64,000 bases of DNA from NCBI GenBank assembly GCA_027604005.1, contig JADGJT010000029.1, positions 1 to 64,000 of the forward strand, written 5' to 3'. This document shows, in pieces, positions 23,601 to 38,900 of the stretch; the stretch's first letter is position 1, and the number at the start of each line of letters is the position of its first letter. Under the pieces are notes generated by a model. That model was not told where the DNA came from and ran no database searches. It saw only the letters and a program-made list of their open reading frames with translations. Origin of the DNA: Dinochytrium kinnereticum. Lineage: Eukaryota; Chytridiomycota; Chytridiomycetes; Chytridiales; Chytridiaceae. A program made the position numbers and the translations under genes.

Positions 23601-26241
23601 TTTCAAAGCTGAGCGTGAGAGAAAAGCGGCGACGATGGTTCAAAAGCATGTTAGAGGCTGGGCCGTCCGGAAGAATTTCAAGAAGACGAAGGCCGCGATC
23701 TTGAAGATACAGGCTACCTACCGTATGTTCAAAGCCGTGAAGACCCGAAAGGCCCTTCGACGAGACAAGGCGGCGGTGAAGATTCAGAAATTCTACCGAG
23801 GTTCTCGCACCCGGAAGTGGTATATGAAGACTGTAAAACATATTATTTTGTTGCAGTCTTGCATTCGAAGGCGAAGAGCTATCAAGGAGCTTAAAGTGCT
23901 TAAGGCTGAAGCGAGGTCGTTTGGAAAGTTGAAGGAATTAAATTACAAGCTTGAAAATAAGGTTGTAGAGCTCTCGCAATCAGTTAAAGCTAGGGATGAA
24001 GACATCAAGTCGATGCAGGAGCAGATGAGCCATCTTGAGAGCCAGGTTTCGATCTGGAAAGAAAAGTTCAGCCGCGTGGATACGAATTCGAAGGCCATGA
24101 CGTCTCAACTGAACGAAAATTCTTCCGAGCTAAAGGCCGAGCTAAAGCAGGCAGTAGATGCACGTGACCAATATTCAAAGGAGGTTGAGAAGATGTCCCA
24201 GACCATATCAAAGAAGGACACGGAGATAGAAAACCTGCAAACAGAAAATAGCAAGCTTAAGGAGGACGTAAAGAAATTGAAGGAGAGCTTGAAGAATGCT
24301 CCGAAAGTTGACGATGCTAATTCTGCTGCGCTTAAGCAAGAGGTTGCAGCATTGAAAGAACAAATCAGCAAGCTCATCGCTGGAAAATGGACCAGGGATA
24401 GAATTGCCGATTCTCTGATGAACGCGGTTGACGGCAGCACTGCTGCTACCCCCCCTCCACAAAACAACCTACGTATCTCTACAGACAGAAGAGAGTCCAA
24501 GAGCAGCAAAGTTCCCCAGGACTTTTTGCCTTCCGCGCCGAAGGCAACCCCTCCTCCGCCTTCACAGCAGTCCGTAAGCGAAGCTCCTCCTCCACCCCCG
24601 ACTCCGATACCAGAAAAATTGAAAAAAGCCTCAAGTTCTGTCCGATCATCTATGATTTTCGATGCTCTGTTCCCCGCTCCTCCCGATTTAAGCGAGGCTG
24701 ATGTGAGATATTTAATGCGTGGAGATATGTTATAATTATTTACCGATTTTGCCTTGCTTTTTAATATCGTAGAAGAACAAACCTGTGGAAGAAAGTAAAG
24801 GGATCGAGGATGAGATGGTCAATAGGCTGATCATTAATCTCCGTGTACCTTTGCCCAGCACTCAGACGGTTGCGACAAGAGCTGAGATATTCTTTCCAGC
24901 CCATTTGCTTGGAATTTGTCTGTCCCAGTTACTTCAGCAAGGTGCCGCAGCAATGGCGTCGGAAGTCATTAACAACTGCGTGAAAGGTATCGCTCTAATT
25001 TGAAGTCTCTTTTACCAACTGAATAACTTTTTTGCATACTAGGAATTGAATCTGTTACAATGGTAAGTCCTCATTATTGGGATTCCATTTAGTTCAAACA
25101 ATTTTTAAACTTTAACAATCATAGAAATTTGAAGACGACTACACGTCTGCGTTCTGGCTTGCCAATACGTATGAGGTACTTTGCGTTGGCAAGGCCTTGC
25201 AAGAAAATGAGGCCATCATGCAAAGTAGTGGGGGAAATAAACGCGAGTCAACATCGGATATAGGTCCGGATCGGTGCTTCGATACACTTAGAGGCGAGTT
25301 CGACTTTTTGCTCATTGAGCTCTACCACGGATGGATGAAGGAACTGAAAAAGAAACTGGCAAATATGATCGTTCCAGCAGTGATTGAGAATCAGTCTTTG
25401 CCTGGTTACATATGGTACGTGCACTAATTATTGAAAAAAAACGAGTTTTCTGATGTTAGCGCAGCAAGCAATCCGGAGGACTGTGGGGGAAATGGAGCAA
25501 GTCATCTGCGAGCAATCAATTCACTATTGAACAATTATTGAACTTTTTAAGCAAACTGTCCAAAACGATGAGATGCTACTACATGGAGGCGACCATTACA
25601 CGCCAGATCCTTACGGAGCTCCTGCGCGTCATTGGCGTTTCTGCCTTTAACCATATATTAATGAGGAAGAACTTTTGCACATGGAAAAGAGGTGTCCAAA
25701 TCCAGTACAACGTGTCTAGACTTGAGGAATGGTGCACTAGCCATGGAATAGCCGAAGGTAATATATTTGAACATCGTCTGGAATTTCTCATGTCATTTTA
25801 GCAACTTTGCACTTGCAGCAATTATTACAGGCAGCAAAGCTTCTCACATTAAACAAAACATCACCTCAGGACATTGAAACGATTTTCGACGTGTAAGTGC
25901 CGTGCCAATGCATATATCATATTTCTAAATTATCTTAGCTGCTTCCTACTTAATCCCGCACAAATCAAAAAGCTCCTGTCGCTTTACTATGCAGCAGATT
26001 TTGATTCCCCGGTGAGTTTTCTTGACGAGAATTATGACTGATGAATCTACAGCTATCACCTGAGCTATTGAAAATGGTTGCATCACGAGCTGTTTTAAAT
26101 GAGCAGTCCGATTCCCTTCTCCTGGATCTGGATTCTGGCCCAGAATTTACAGAGCCGATGCCTCGTACAGTCTCAATTCAGAATTTCATTCCGGCTTGGA
26201 TAAACCTGCCACATCTTTCAGCGCTGGCCTCGACGAGGTGA
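20648..26241 (+). CDS. MYO2: Class V myosin heavy chain
   Basis: Actin-based cargo motor, roughly 1,550 residues. ATG 20648-20650. An SH3-like N-domain ([16 protein letters not shown]) precedes the motor. Motor motifs are the P-loop [16 protein letters not shown], switch [14 protein letters not shown], switch [20 protein letters not shown], and the actin-binding/converter region [26 protein letters not shown]. About six IQ motifs follow (from 23440), then a coiled coil (23930-24390) and a Pro-rich linker (24430-24620). The C-terminal DIL/cargo-binding domain includes EILFPAHLLG-like [36 protein letters not shown] and EEWCTSHGI. It ends in HLSALASTR with TGA 26239-26241. About 16 introns, mostly 40-60 nt. 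Near 22001 an intron of about 44 nt restores [18 protein letters not shown]. In fungi it carries vesicles, vacuole and nuclei to growth sites. Confidence 0.97.
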
Positions 26242-26290
26242 ACTTTAAAACGCACTTGCAATAAAACAAATACATATCATTCCAAAAAAA

Positions 26291-27252
26291 ATGTTTGCTC
26301 TAAGCCGTTGTCGCACCCTCATCCCAGCCTCACATCGCCGATGCTTTGGAACGGAGATCAAAGCGCTAGGAATACCCTATGTCATTGAGTCATCCGTTTG
26401 TAGCCAATGCAATCAATGAATAACATTACCAGCCTCGCGGGGAGCGAGTGTTTGATATTTTTTCGAGACTATTGAAGGAGCGGATAGTGATGCTAAATGG
26501 AGATGTATTTGGAATATTCGCTGCACTTATTTATGAGCGTAAGGTCAATGATCACACTTCAGCAATCATCGTTGCGCAGCTGCTGTTCCTGGAGGCGGAA
26601 AACCCGGAAAAGCCCATCAACTTTTACATAAACTCACCCGGAGGAAGTGTGACTGCGGGCATGGTGAAGAGGCTGTTGAGACGAAACAGATTCTAACGTT
26701 CACTTAGGCCATTTACGATACTGTAAGATGAGAAATGGGATGCAATTAACGCTTTTTAGATGCAGGTATCCCTGACTGAAACATTTTAATGTGACCTTTG
26801 TTCCAAGTACATTCGAAGTCCAGTCGCCACTGTTTGTGTGGGACAAGCTTGCTCTATGGGATCTCTGTTGCTGACAGCTGGGCAGGCTGGACAACGATCA
26901 ATCTTGCCTAACGCGAGGGTTATGGTTCATCAGCCGAGGTACGAAAAGTAATGGTTAAAGTCTGAAAGATTTACAGCGGAGGCGCATCTGGGCAGGCCTC
27001 TGACATTGCCATACATGCACAGGAGATTTTGGACATAAGAAAGAGAATTAACCAGCTTTACGTACATCACACAAAACAACCTCTTGACGTTATAGGTCAC
27101 TTATTCTGCCACAGATACTTATCTGACATTTTTTAGAGAAGGCAATGGAGCGTGACACATTCATGAGTGGAGAGAGGGCCCTTGAATTCGGCCTTGTGGA
27201 TCGTATTTTGACGAAGCGTGAGGACGCGCCGCCAAAGGAAAAGAAGAAGTAA
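26291..27252 (+). CDS. CLPP: ATP-dependent Clp protease proteolytic subunit, mitochondrial
   Basis: Serine protease of the mitochondrial matrix. ATG 26291 starts a presequence-like [20 protein letters not shown]. Then follow [53 protein letters not shown] and SVTAGM. A 15-nt exon (26708-26722, AIYDT) and a 6-nt exon (26760-26765, MQ) come next, followed by [22 protein letters not shown] with the catalytic Ser. The catalytic His is in [16 protein letters not shown] and the Asp in [11 protein letters not shown]. It ends in PPKEKKK with TAA 27250-27252. The presequence and seven or so spliceosomal introns exclude bacterial contamination. ClpP is absent from budding yeast and many other fungi, so its presence is phylogenetically informative. 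No ClpX is in the window. The ATG is 49 bp after the myosin V stop. Confidence 0.96.
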
Positions 27253-27465
27253 ACTGTAGGATAATAAATGCACCTGGGAAACACATATTTAGACTTTATG
27301 GGGCCAATACGTGGCGATTAGCTTGTGAAGCCTGAGTTCCAGAACTTGAGGCTATCAATAACTCCGTGTTATTACAGAGTAGCTCCTCAGAAACTGTGCT
27401 TGCATGCTTTTTTAATTTTTTTTTTTTTTTTTTATTTTATATTTATGAACACTTCAATTGCAATA

Positions 27466-27475
27466 NNNNNNNNNN
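27466..27475. other. Assembly gap (10 N)
   Basis: Ten N in an AT-rich intergenic stretch after a long T run at about 27415-27433, between ClpP and Prp43. Probably caused by the homopolymer. Confidence 0.95.
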
Positions 27476-27527
27476 TTTTTTCTTTTGTTGAAGCCGACAA
27501 TTTCATACACCTCTTCCCACTGATCAA

Positions 27528-30090
<2,563 letters not shown>

Positions 30091-30282
30091 AAATTAAAAC
30101 CACGGGTGTGTCACAAGGGAATTTTCTTGCTTTTCGTTTCCACCTTCTTTGTTTGCGGCATACAGTTAGCTGCACTCTCTCCAACCCAACACACCCCACC
30201 CCATCCTGACTCCGTCCAGAATCCATTGCTTGACGCAAGCTACATTGCCTCTCACTCTGCTGCCTTGTTTGCTTGCTGCAGG

Positions 30283-31675
30283 ATGCTGATGGACACCAGC
30301 ATGTCGAAGGAGGCGCTGTTGGAGCAGATCCGTCTGCTGAGCGGTAGGCACACTGCACCCCTTAACCCAATTCTCCGAACAGGCACATGAAAGTAACCCA
30401 TCATGCCTCGCTCTGCTTTGTCCGTTCGGTTCTTACAGGTGCAATTGAGAGAAAAAAACAGCCCGCCGCAGCTACTCTCCCCAAACCCTCTGCTTATTAT
30501 CCCTCAAAGAACCTGTCCTTGATCACAAAGCCAACCCTCCCCCTATCCGCTTCTTCTTCTCTTCTTTCCCCAAACACATCACCGCCACATCAGTCGTTGG
30601 ATGTGACTGTGACTGATAGCTCCCAGTTCTTGAGAACAAGAAATAAGCTTGTTCGTATTGATCCTACTACTGTAGGTGATACGAATAGGGCTGCCAATCC
30701 CCATACTCACCCCCATCCCCACTCACATGGTGCCATTCCGAAGAGGTAAGCCACCTTAATCTTACCTTTTGACACGTATAGAACTATGCCTTACAGCCAC
30801 ATCGGGAATCCTGGAAAAACCATCAGGAAGGCCAGCTCAATCAGAAGGTGGCATAGCACACGTAAGCAACTTGTCGCCGGGGTTTTGGAAAGGCCTTACC
30901 TGCTCAATTTACAGTCTACCCGGTGAAAGTAATTAAGCCCACAGGAAAGCAGCGCTTCTGCCAATATTTTCAATGGGGTACTTGGAAGAACTTTTCACTT
31001 TATTGCCTTTCCCTTTTTCATTACCCAACATCTTCTAGCCCTTCGATGTACTCCCAGTACCTTCTATGCTCGGGGTTTCCTTTGTTTTCTCCCACTTTTA
31101 TCTTCCATTTCCTTTTGTTTTTCCCCTAACTTTCAAACCATTGCACGATTTCCAAAGGCGAATGTTCAAAGGGCTTTTCGTGTCCTTTCATTCACGACGT
31201 CACTCGACTCCCAATATGCAAGGCATTTGTTTCTGGACAGTGTACGCGAGTAGGATGCGGCTTCTCCCATATTCCTTCAGAACACAATATGCCTATCTGT
31301 CTTCACTTTGAAAAGGGACGGTGTTCAAAAGACGACTGCTCTTATTTACACGTCAAGCAGGAAGCGGATGCGCCCATTTGCACGGAATTTGCGCAACAAG
31401 GGTATTGTGCCGAAGGATCTACGTGCCCGAAACGGCATGTATTTCAGTGTCCTGATTTCACAAAGGATGGGGTTTGCAAAAATAGGCTTTGTCGACTTTT
31501 GCATATTCGATCGCGGCCAGGGATCAAGGTGGTTGATCCCCGTGTTGCGAGTCTTTTCTCTCCAGATGGTGGTGTCCAGGATGATGAGGTTGATAATTAT
31601 GATAGGCCAATTCGCCCTAACTTCGGCGGCAAGATATTTGTCGATTGGCATGATTCTGATGAGGATGAAAGATGA
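30283..31675 (+). CDS. ZC3H3: ZC3H3-like protein with five CCCH zinc fingers
   Basis: RNA-binding nuclear protein; the ZC3H3 family acts with poly(A) tail synthesis and mRNA export. ATG 30283 (MLMDTSMSKEALLEQIRLLSG), with an in-frame alternative at 30289. A Ser/Pro/His-rich N-terminal half (ANPHTHPHPHSHG) leads through two short exons to five consecutive CCCH fingers. These are FCQYFQWGECSKGFSCPFIH, ICKAFVSGQCTRVGCGFSH, ICLHFEKGRCSKDDCSYLH, ICTEFAQQGYCAEGSTCPKRH and CPDFTKDGVCKNRLCRLLH. The short linkers (HDVTRLP and similar) are those of ZC3H3 rather than CPSF30. The acidic tail VDWHDSDEDER ends with TGA 31673-31675. Introns lie near 30343, 30749, 30862 and 30977-31157. Confidence 0.9.
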
Positions 31676-31808
31676 TTGCTTATGATAAGCTGTAAAGAGC
31701 AGGAGAAAATAAATAAAAAATCATAATTGTATTTTATAATGCCTCTTCGCTGTTCAAGTTCGTTTTGTTTTTTGACTTTTTTTTTTTCTGTGACAAACCT
31801 TTGTAAAG

Positions 31809-33125
31809 ATGCATGAGAGCTTTGGAAAGTACCTGGCTAGTGTTGGTGCGATTGTATGCATGATCCCTCCAGTATCTAAATTCAGCAGATAAGAAAGTCA
31901 GGGACGGTGCTGTCACTCGCCTGGTCGACTGGATCAGGGACAAAAAGGACATCTCGGACCTTGACCTTTTAAAGCTATGGAAAGGACTCTTTTATTGTAA
32001 GCCAATCTCAAGGTTTACTTTACTTCGGGTCCTAATGCTTTTCAGGCTTTTGGCTATCGGATAAGGCGCCCGTCCAGGAACATCTTGCTGGTAGACTAGC
32101 AGGCATCCTTTTGAGTCTTGATGAGGACCTGGCCTTCCGGTTCTTGAAAGCCTTTTGGACCATTATCGGTTTAGAGTGGCATGGAATTGATCGTCTGCGG
32201 TTGGAGTTTGTTACTACTGGATTAATTGCTAACATTTTAGGCTGGACAAGTATTATATGCTGTTAAGGAAATTTGCACTTCACTCTTTCCAGCTATTGGA
32301 ATCTCTGGGTTGGAGTGAAGATGCGATCAACTTGCATAGCGAGATATTGTCTTCTGGTCCCTTAAGGTATGTGGTACTCATATGATATTTCTGTTACTTC
32401 TGTTCTTACACCGTCATCCTATGAATCTCAGCATCAATGATTCAAAGATCCCCGACAGTCTTAGATATCACGTAACAGATGCCTTTTTGGATGAACTTAA
32501 AAAGTCCGAGGTAGAACAGGTAAGTTATAATATTACGAACATTATCTCACATGAGTAGTCCCTTCCATCATCCCTTTTCAATCCATTTTTCGAAGTCTTG
32601 AAGTCAACCCATAACAAAGTGTGGATGGACAAAGTCCAAACGATTTTCACGACGCTTGCCAGCTCGGGAAAAGAGGAGGATGAAGAAGATGGTTTGCATT
32701 AGATGCTTTCAAAAGGCTGAACTGGCTCTTTTTTATATTACCTAGCTGAGGAAACTACCGACCCGTTCAAAATCAATATGCAGGAAATTGGGGAGGCAAT
32801 GGATGCCATCTCAAAATCCAACGAAGTCGCATCTGCCAATCGATTAACATGCTTCAAGCTGAGAAAACTGTATTTGGGGGACGCGCCTATGCCTGATATT
32901 CAAAAGAGCAGACCCGTAGGAATCATGAATATTTTTTTCAAACTTAGCATATCTTAGCCAACGGAAACACATGCCATAAAAAGGATGGAAAAGCAGAAGA
33001 TCAAGAAAGCACTACAGCCGAAGATTCAAAAGAAGAGAGGTTATTTCACTGATTTTTATTACACATTTCCTGAAATATATCTAGCTCCTAAAGTGAAAAA
33101 GGGTGGTAGGAGAACAAGGAAGTGA
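31809..33125 (+). CDS. RRP1: Ribosomal RNA processing protein 1 (Nop52 domain)
   Basis: Nucleolar factor for 60S/27S pre-rRNA processing. ATG 31809: MHESFGKYLA, then KKVRDGAVTRLVDWIRDKKD. The diagnostic block LLKLWKGLFYCFWLSDKAPVQ is rebuilt across the 31999/32045 intron. It is followed by FLKAFWTIIGLEWHGIDRLRLDKYYMLLRKF, FQLLESLGWSEDAI and the acidic linker KEEDEEDAEE. The C-terminus is Lys/Arg-rich (KKGGRRTRK), with TGA 33123-33125. About nine exons with 35-60 nt introns. The first intron has two possible acceptors, giving ANKK or ATDKK. The basic tail suits a nucleolar protein. Confidence 0.9.
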
Positions 33126-33534
33126 TAAGCCCCGCTATCCGGATGTCAAGAAGTCCACGGCGTGCATAACGCGCAAATGACACTCTCTGGCGTGTTCTAC
33201 CTTACTTATAGCCTGTGTTGCCGCCCAACGAAACATATAGACATCCATTTGTTTATTTAATAGATTCTGTCAATCAATGCAACATATAGATATCCATTTG
33301 TTAATTTAATAGATTATGTCAACCAATGCAGCCTTCATGCGTTGTAGGTCATATGGACTGTTTATGTGCTTTTAAATGACTTAGGCTTGGGTATTGAGTT
33401 CGCCGCCTGTACACCATGGAACCAGGTCACATTCGGAAAAGGGGGATTGAATATGATGGTGTATTGAAATTGGTATGCCATACGGGTATATTGTCTCTTA
33501 TAGAGGAGCAAAAACTCTTGCAGAGGAGCAGAAA
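33126..33534. other. Convergent 3'-3' intergenic region with a tandem repeat
   Basis: Separates the stops of RRP1 and the minus-strand armadillo gene. It contains the 49-bp two-copy repeat at 33232-33330; otherwise AT-rich with no gene seen. Confidence 0.5.
33232..33330. repeat. Two-copy tandem repeat, unit about 49 bp
   Basis: Copy 1 is about 33232-33280 and copy 2 about 33281-33330. They share AACATATAGAYATCCATTTG and then TTAATAGATTNTGTCAAYCA with only a few mismatches. No protein or promoter resemblance. Confidence 0.85.
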
Positions 33535-35993
33535 CTATCTCTTTTTCGTATTCCTCGTTTTTTTCACTTTCCTCTCTCTTTCTGAGTGATGTTCATTTAG
33601 AGATGGTTTAACGCGATGCCCTAATGATGTATACTCTTCATCTCTCCATTGTCCAAGAAGAGTTTCCCAAGGATCACTGTTGGACAATAGTCTACATTGC
33701 AGCTTCGCTTCTTCCCCTGGAAAGCTATGAGTACCTTCCTTACGCATTCTAAAAGTTATGAAGCTAACTTTACCTCCAAAATCGACCAAACGCCTTAAAC
33801 AAGCCATCGCGTTTTTCTTTATAGAATCTTGATTTGACAGTTGAAGCATACTTAGAGAATTTAACCCTTTGTGGGCCAAAATGTATGTGCAGTGATCATC
33901 TTCAAAGCTGGTTTAGATCAATCATTGTGCTCTAAACACACCATCTTTAGAAAAACTAACCAGCCCTCTTAAGCATTGCTCAAGAATAGACGTATCATAT
34001 GAGGACAATCCGTTCCTAAGGAAGAAAAATTAGGCTTAGCTTCAGTACTCCATACAGAATCTTATCCAGAACGCCATTTTCGAAGAGAACTTTTCGATCT
34101 GATTCTAATTCTCACGTCAGAAGCAACCTTAGCAGAATAACGCCATTTTACCTCGAGTAGCCAGCGTTACAGTCAACAAACATGCGTTGAGATGAATATT
34201 TTCTACTAGATATTACTTTAGGTTATGTGATCCAACCAACCTTCGTCTTCGTCGAAGCATGATAGAATATTTGTACATATTTTTTGCAATTCATCGGGAC
34301 CTAGGTCTTAAATTCCAATTTAAGCTCCTATTTGTAAAAAAATCAAAATACCTTTATGGGCAGCGATCTGTCTCAAACTTAGAATCGCTTCACTTCTGAA
34401 CTGAATATTTTCGGACTTAAGCATCGCAAGTAATGAATCCAACCAATCTTCTTCCAACGATATGTCGATTTGGGGCAAATCTTTGATAATTAGAGAGCGA
34501 TAAACGACAATGATACACATTTGTATATGCTCGAGATTTCTGTGAGTTCTGTTAAGGTCACTGGACCGGGTGCTTTTCCCGTCTTGTTGGAGACCTTCTC
34601 GGGAGCCAAAGTTTTCTTTTTTGGGGATATGGCTGAATAACAGCAACATTATTGAAAGGCAATCTGAAAAGTAAATCGGCACGTTAGGGACTAACCTTTT
34701 TCTGGAATCGTCTCAACGCCTATCGATAGTAGGTTGTACACTCTATCTAGAGCTTGCGCGACATCATAAATATGGCCGTGGAGCTCCTTTATTCTTTCAA
34801 TTAGCTTCCAAATATGCCGCCGTTCGCCAATGACGCCTCCTATATAATTTTATTTTGGGGGTAGAGTGCGGATTAAGTACCTCTTAGAAGTATTAACTTT
34901 GATACAACGTCAATAATGAGTAGTAAAAGGCTATAGTCCGTCGTCGAAGCGAGATGAATCCCAAAGATCTCGTTACTGGATAAAATTTGTTTGGCGACTG
35001 CGTAGTCTATATCCTGATTTTCCAATAGTTTCAAGATAATGTGGAAGATTTCTAGCAACGAGCCTGTCGGCGGCCTAGTATGCATGACTTCGAACAAAGA
35101 CTTAAGGCCTCCCTCATTGAAAAATGAGATTTGATTGTCGTCTAGATTCTTAGATAAAGCATTGTGCATGAAAAGTCCTTACTAGACCTCAAAATGAGAG
35201 ACAGTAAAGTAAGAATCTCCAAAGGAATGTCGGTGTTTGCTGTATGGCGCAGCAAGCCGATGAATTTGCTGTAACCATATTGTTTAACAAATGTAGTTGA
35301 GGCCTGGCCTAATAAATAGTTAAAGACATCTAAGCCAGAAACCCACCCTTCGATAAAATAGATGCGATGAAGTCCTTATGATTATTGCCTAAAGTAAGCC
35401 AAACTCTCAAGGCCTCATGAGTAATTTCAGAAATAACTTCTGCATCATCAGAATCAGAAATATTTTTAGGATCTTTTGATTTATTAGACGCTGCTATTTG
35501 ACGTTTACGATAACCCACCGAGATAATCCAGTTCATTCAGAATCAATATGGCATTATCCAAAGCTTCTAGATCAGAAGAAATCCACTTTTTCATATACTG
35601 AAGAACATGATAATGTGATGCTTTAAGCCTACATCAGTAAGAATATCGGCAGAGCCAATTGAGTTCACCAGTCTTTTGGTAGGTTCATAAGATATGACAT
35701 GCATGCTTTAGCAATAGCCTTCTCAGAAGAAAACGCCATGACATTCAGAATAACCTCTAATTCATTACAGCTCAGTTCATAATGATTACCTATGAAATTA
35801 TTCAGGGAAAAGCATTGAAGTTAATGCCTGACGTTGTTGAAGCAGTGCGAACACTGAACTCTGAGGCTTGAATGGACATGTCATGGGGTTTGTCACTTTG
35901 AAAATCAAATCTCTTTTCGACAGTTGTCCAAGAGCTTGTGGTGATGGACTCGACGGTTGCGTTCGCCGTTGGGCTCCTGACGGTGTTAACCAT
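33535..35993 (-). CDS. Armadillo-like helical repeat protein, function unknown
   Basis: Not matched to a named family. Multi-exon minus-strand gene whose segments read as helical ARM-type repeats: ELEVILNVMAFSSEKAIAKA, SEITHEALRVWLTLGNNHKD, GLKSLFEVMHTRPPTGSLLE, DWLDSLLAMLKSENIQFRSE and ILAHKGLNSLSMLQLSNQD. It ends in a basic tail KVKKTRNTKKR, TAG 33535-33537. It needs at least nine introns of 30-60 nt. The start is uncertain. The ATG at 35991-35993 (MVNTVRSPTANATVES) joins by a phase-1 donor near 35845 to NHYELSCNELEV, but this overlaps the divergent gene. A downstream ATG at 35877-35879 avoids overlap. ARM proteins are scaffolds, and no partner can be inferred. Confidence 0.6.
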
Positions 35994-38900
35994 CTCTTAC
36001 ACTCGATCGAGTACAACTAATTCCAAGAGAGAAAGATCTCCCAAATCTGTTCAGCGGAACCGCGATGGTACCTTATTTCAGGTCATTTCCCACTCATCTA
36101 CCTTAAGTCGTGTCTCTATCAGGGCTTTGCGAGCTTACCAAATCACACAGCATACCTCTTCGAGAAAGGTAGATAATTGCATGAGATCGTGTTATTAAAT
36201 TTAATAGTGCCGTACAAATCCTCCTGGACAGAGCCATTTCAGGTGAGTTTGCCAACCAAATTCGAGCTCACCGTTGCAGACAGATATTTCCCGCAAATAT
36301 TACTGGCTTGCTGGAGTGATGATGATCCTCAGTTGAAACGGAAAGGCATTGAAGCCATCCAACAACTTACAAAAATTGGTACCTGCATGGCAATTTTCAT
36401 CAATCTCACCATGATGAAGATGAGAATAGAAATATACTCCATAGGTGGGGAGTGCTCGGCTTGCTCGTCCACGTACTTCAAACTGAAGACACTGAATCCA
36501 CATGCCGACACGCTGTTGTTTCCCTTTACCGGCTTGTTTCAGATAAAGGTATCAATGTGCAACCGCTTTCATTCTTCCTTATGTTCGTTAAGAGCGTAGG
36601 AAAACCCGAATAGTAAATTTAGGCGTACTGGATCCCATTGCCAACTTCTTATCGCAAAATCCCACTCATAGTAACGACTTAAAATATTGGTGTTTGCTCT
36701 TGATACATCAATTATCTCTATCTGGTATATATCTTTACTGATTGGTATAATCTGATTCCTTTACAGAGGCTCTTCACCCCCCACTGGTAGAGAAAAACTT
36801 TATAGTCCTTCTTGCGAATATGACGCGTGTGAGTTTTGGCAATACGAGTATGCAAAAGCTTTGCCTGCATTCGCTAGTTAGGCTGATATCTAATCTGGAT
36901 TCCGAAGGTAAAATATTATAATTGAATAATCCTAAAAGGCTGCAGCGAGCTCAAAGCAGGTAGCTTACCGCAATAGACTTATCTCTTAATTGAAAAGCTT
37001 GCAAGACTCATGGAATTGAATATGGTCGCTTTACTTTCGTCCTGTTTACGAAATGATGACTTGGAGCTTGTTTCATGGGCAGTCTTTCTCATGCAAGAGT
37101 ATTTGATTTTTTATGGTACATATTAATCTACGCCAGATTCGTTATGAAAGACTTTGCAAGAGCTGCCTTTAGCGAAGTCAAGGGAATAGTAAAGATTTTA
37201 TCAGTTCTATTAAACACAGATGAAGGCTTTGGAATACCTCGCATCGTTTTGAGGACTCTTAAATGTCTTTCAGTTCGCAACGAACCATTTCAGCTTGAAA
37301 TGGTAAAGAATCATATGGCTAAAAAGGTCATTTCATGCTTGAAGGCTGAAGACGAAGAAACTCAGTATTGGGCTCTGGTAATGTAAAAAAAGCTAATTTA
37401 CTATATTCACTCCACAGTAGTCTCTTCTTCATGATTTGGCCAGTCATGGTATGGGCTACTGGACTACCTTGAGATCATATCTGACTTTTATTAAAGCGGA
37501 ATGCCACGAGGAGTTTTTAAGCGCTGACGGTCTTGATCTCATCATTCGGATGACATCTACTTCGAATTTCCACATATCCTTATACATATCCGACATCTTT
37601 GTTTTTCTTTGCAGTGGGGGTAACTACAAAGATCAACGCAGTTTTAACCCTATTAAGGCAAAATCCGTGAACGTATTGAAACTTCGAATATTCTTTCCTC
37701 GGTCTTTTCCTTTCTTAGGAGCTCTGAGGAGGATTTGCAATACTCTGGGGCCCTCCTACTTCTAAACTTGTCCGCACTTTCAGGTAATTATTCTCTAAAG
37801 TCTCATTTTTTAATATTGTTAGAGCATATGCTAATGAGAGTCATCGACGAGGGAGCCTTAAAAGCCATCAAAGACACTTTGATTAGCACAATACGTGAAG
37901 ATATTCAGGCTGTTTTAGCAAAAATACTTATAACTATCGTTCGAAAGAAACCAGACATGTGTTCATTGGTGCTTGAGGATGTTCTTTATCCTCTTGTGCT
38001 CAGAGTGAATAGGTATATGTAATCGATTTATTTACAGGATTCTGATACAGATTGGAAGTCTTTATCAAGATAAAGATGCCATTAGCGGTTTAATCGGAAG
38101 CCTTTACACCGTTCAGATTATACTGCAGTCATATGGAATGCTTAAAGATTTCCAGTTCCCACCTGCTCTCGCCGCCCAGATTCTGAAGTTAAGCACATAC
38201 GCTCAAGGTTTTCTATGTAAACGCCTCTCGTCGAGCTTGGTACATTTGCCGCCAATCCTGCAGGAGCTCGAAGATATTCTTCCCGATTATTACGAAACAG
38301 ATCCTGTTGTATTGAAAAATATTGCGACGCGCTCCGCTGCATCCCTTACCGCAATTCACCAACTTTGTAAGTTCATGGCAATTTTTTTGTTAACAGAAAA
38401 CAAGTCCATAATCACCTCGATGTTGTTCGTATTTTGACACTTCTTGTCAAATTAATTGAAAATGATGAAAGTCTATTGCTTCAAGCTCTGATGTCATTTG
38501 CATCTGCGATTACAAAAGGTGCGAGTTTACTTATTATTTTTGGTCCTCACATGGCTATTGAGCGACTTCCAGCCCCAAGACAAAGCGTGATCGACTCCAA
38601 TTTAGTAATGCCCGTCATTGCAGACATTTTGAGCAAAAGTCATGAGCCAAGCATACATTTTTATAGCCAACTCATTTGCGATCGAGTAGCTGATTTTTCC
38701 ATGTCATATCCATGTGAATCTCTTGAACACTCTCACTTGGATAGAGGCTCCATGACACCATACATTAGTATATCTCATGATGGCTTCGAGGTTGGAACGG
38801 AAAAATATTTTTCTAATGTCCTGTAGATAAGGAACGATTCGTGGACTTTCGAGAGCGTTCGTGCTATCCGATCTGCTAGCCTTCACGGCAAATATTGCTT

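Noticed and set aside
26291..27252. Bacterial contamination explaining ClpP
   Set aside because: Several GT-AG introns and a mitochondrial presequence are present.
33232..33330. CRISPR-like array
   Set aside because: Only two directly adjacent copies without spacers, in a eukaryotic genome.
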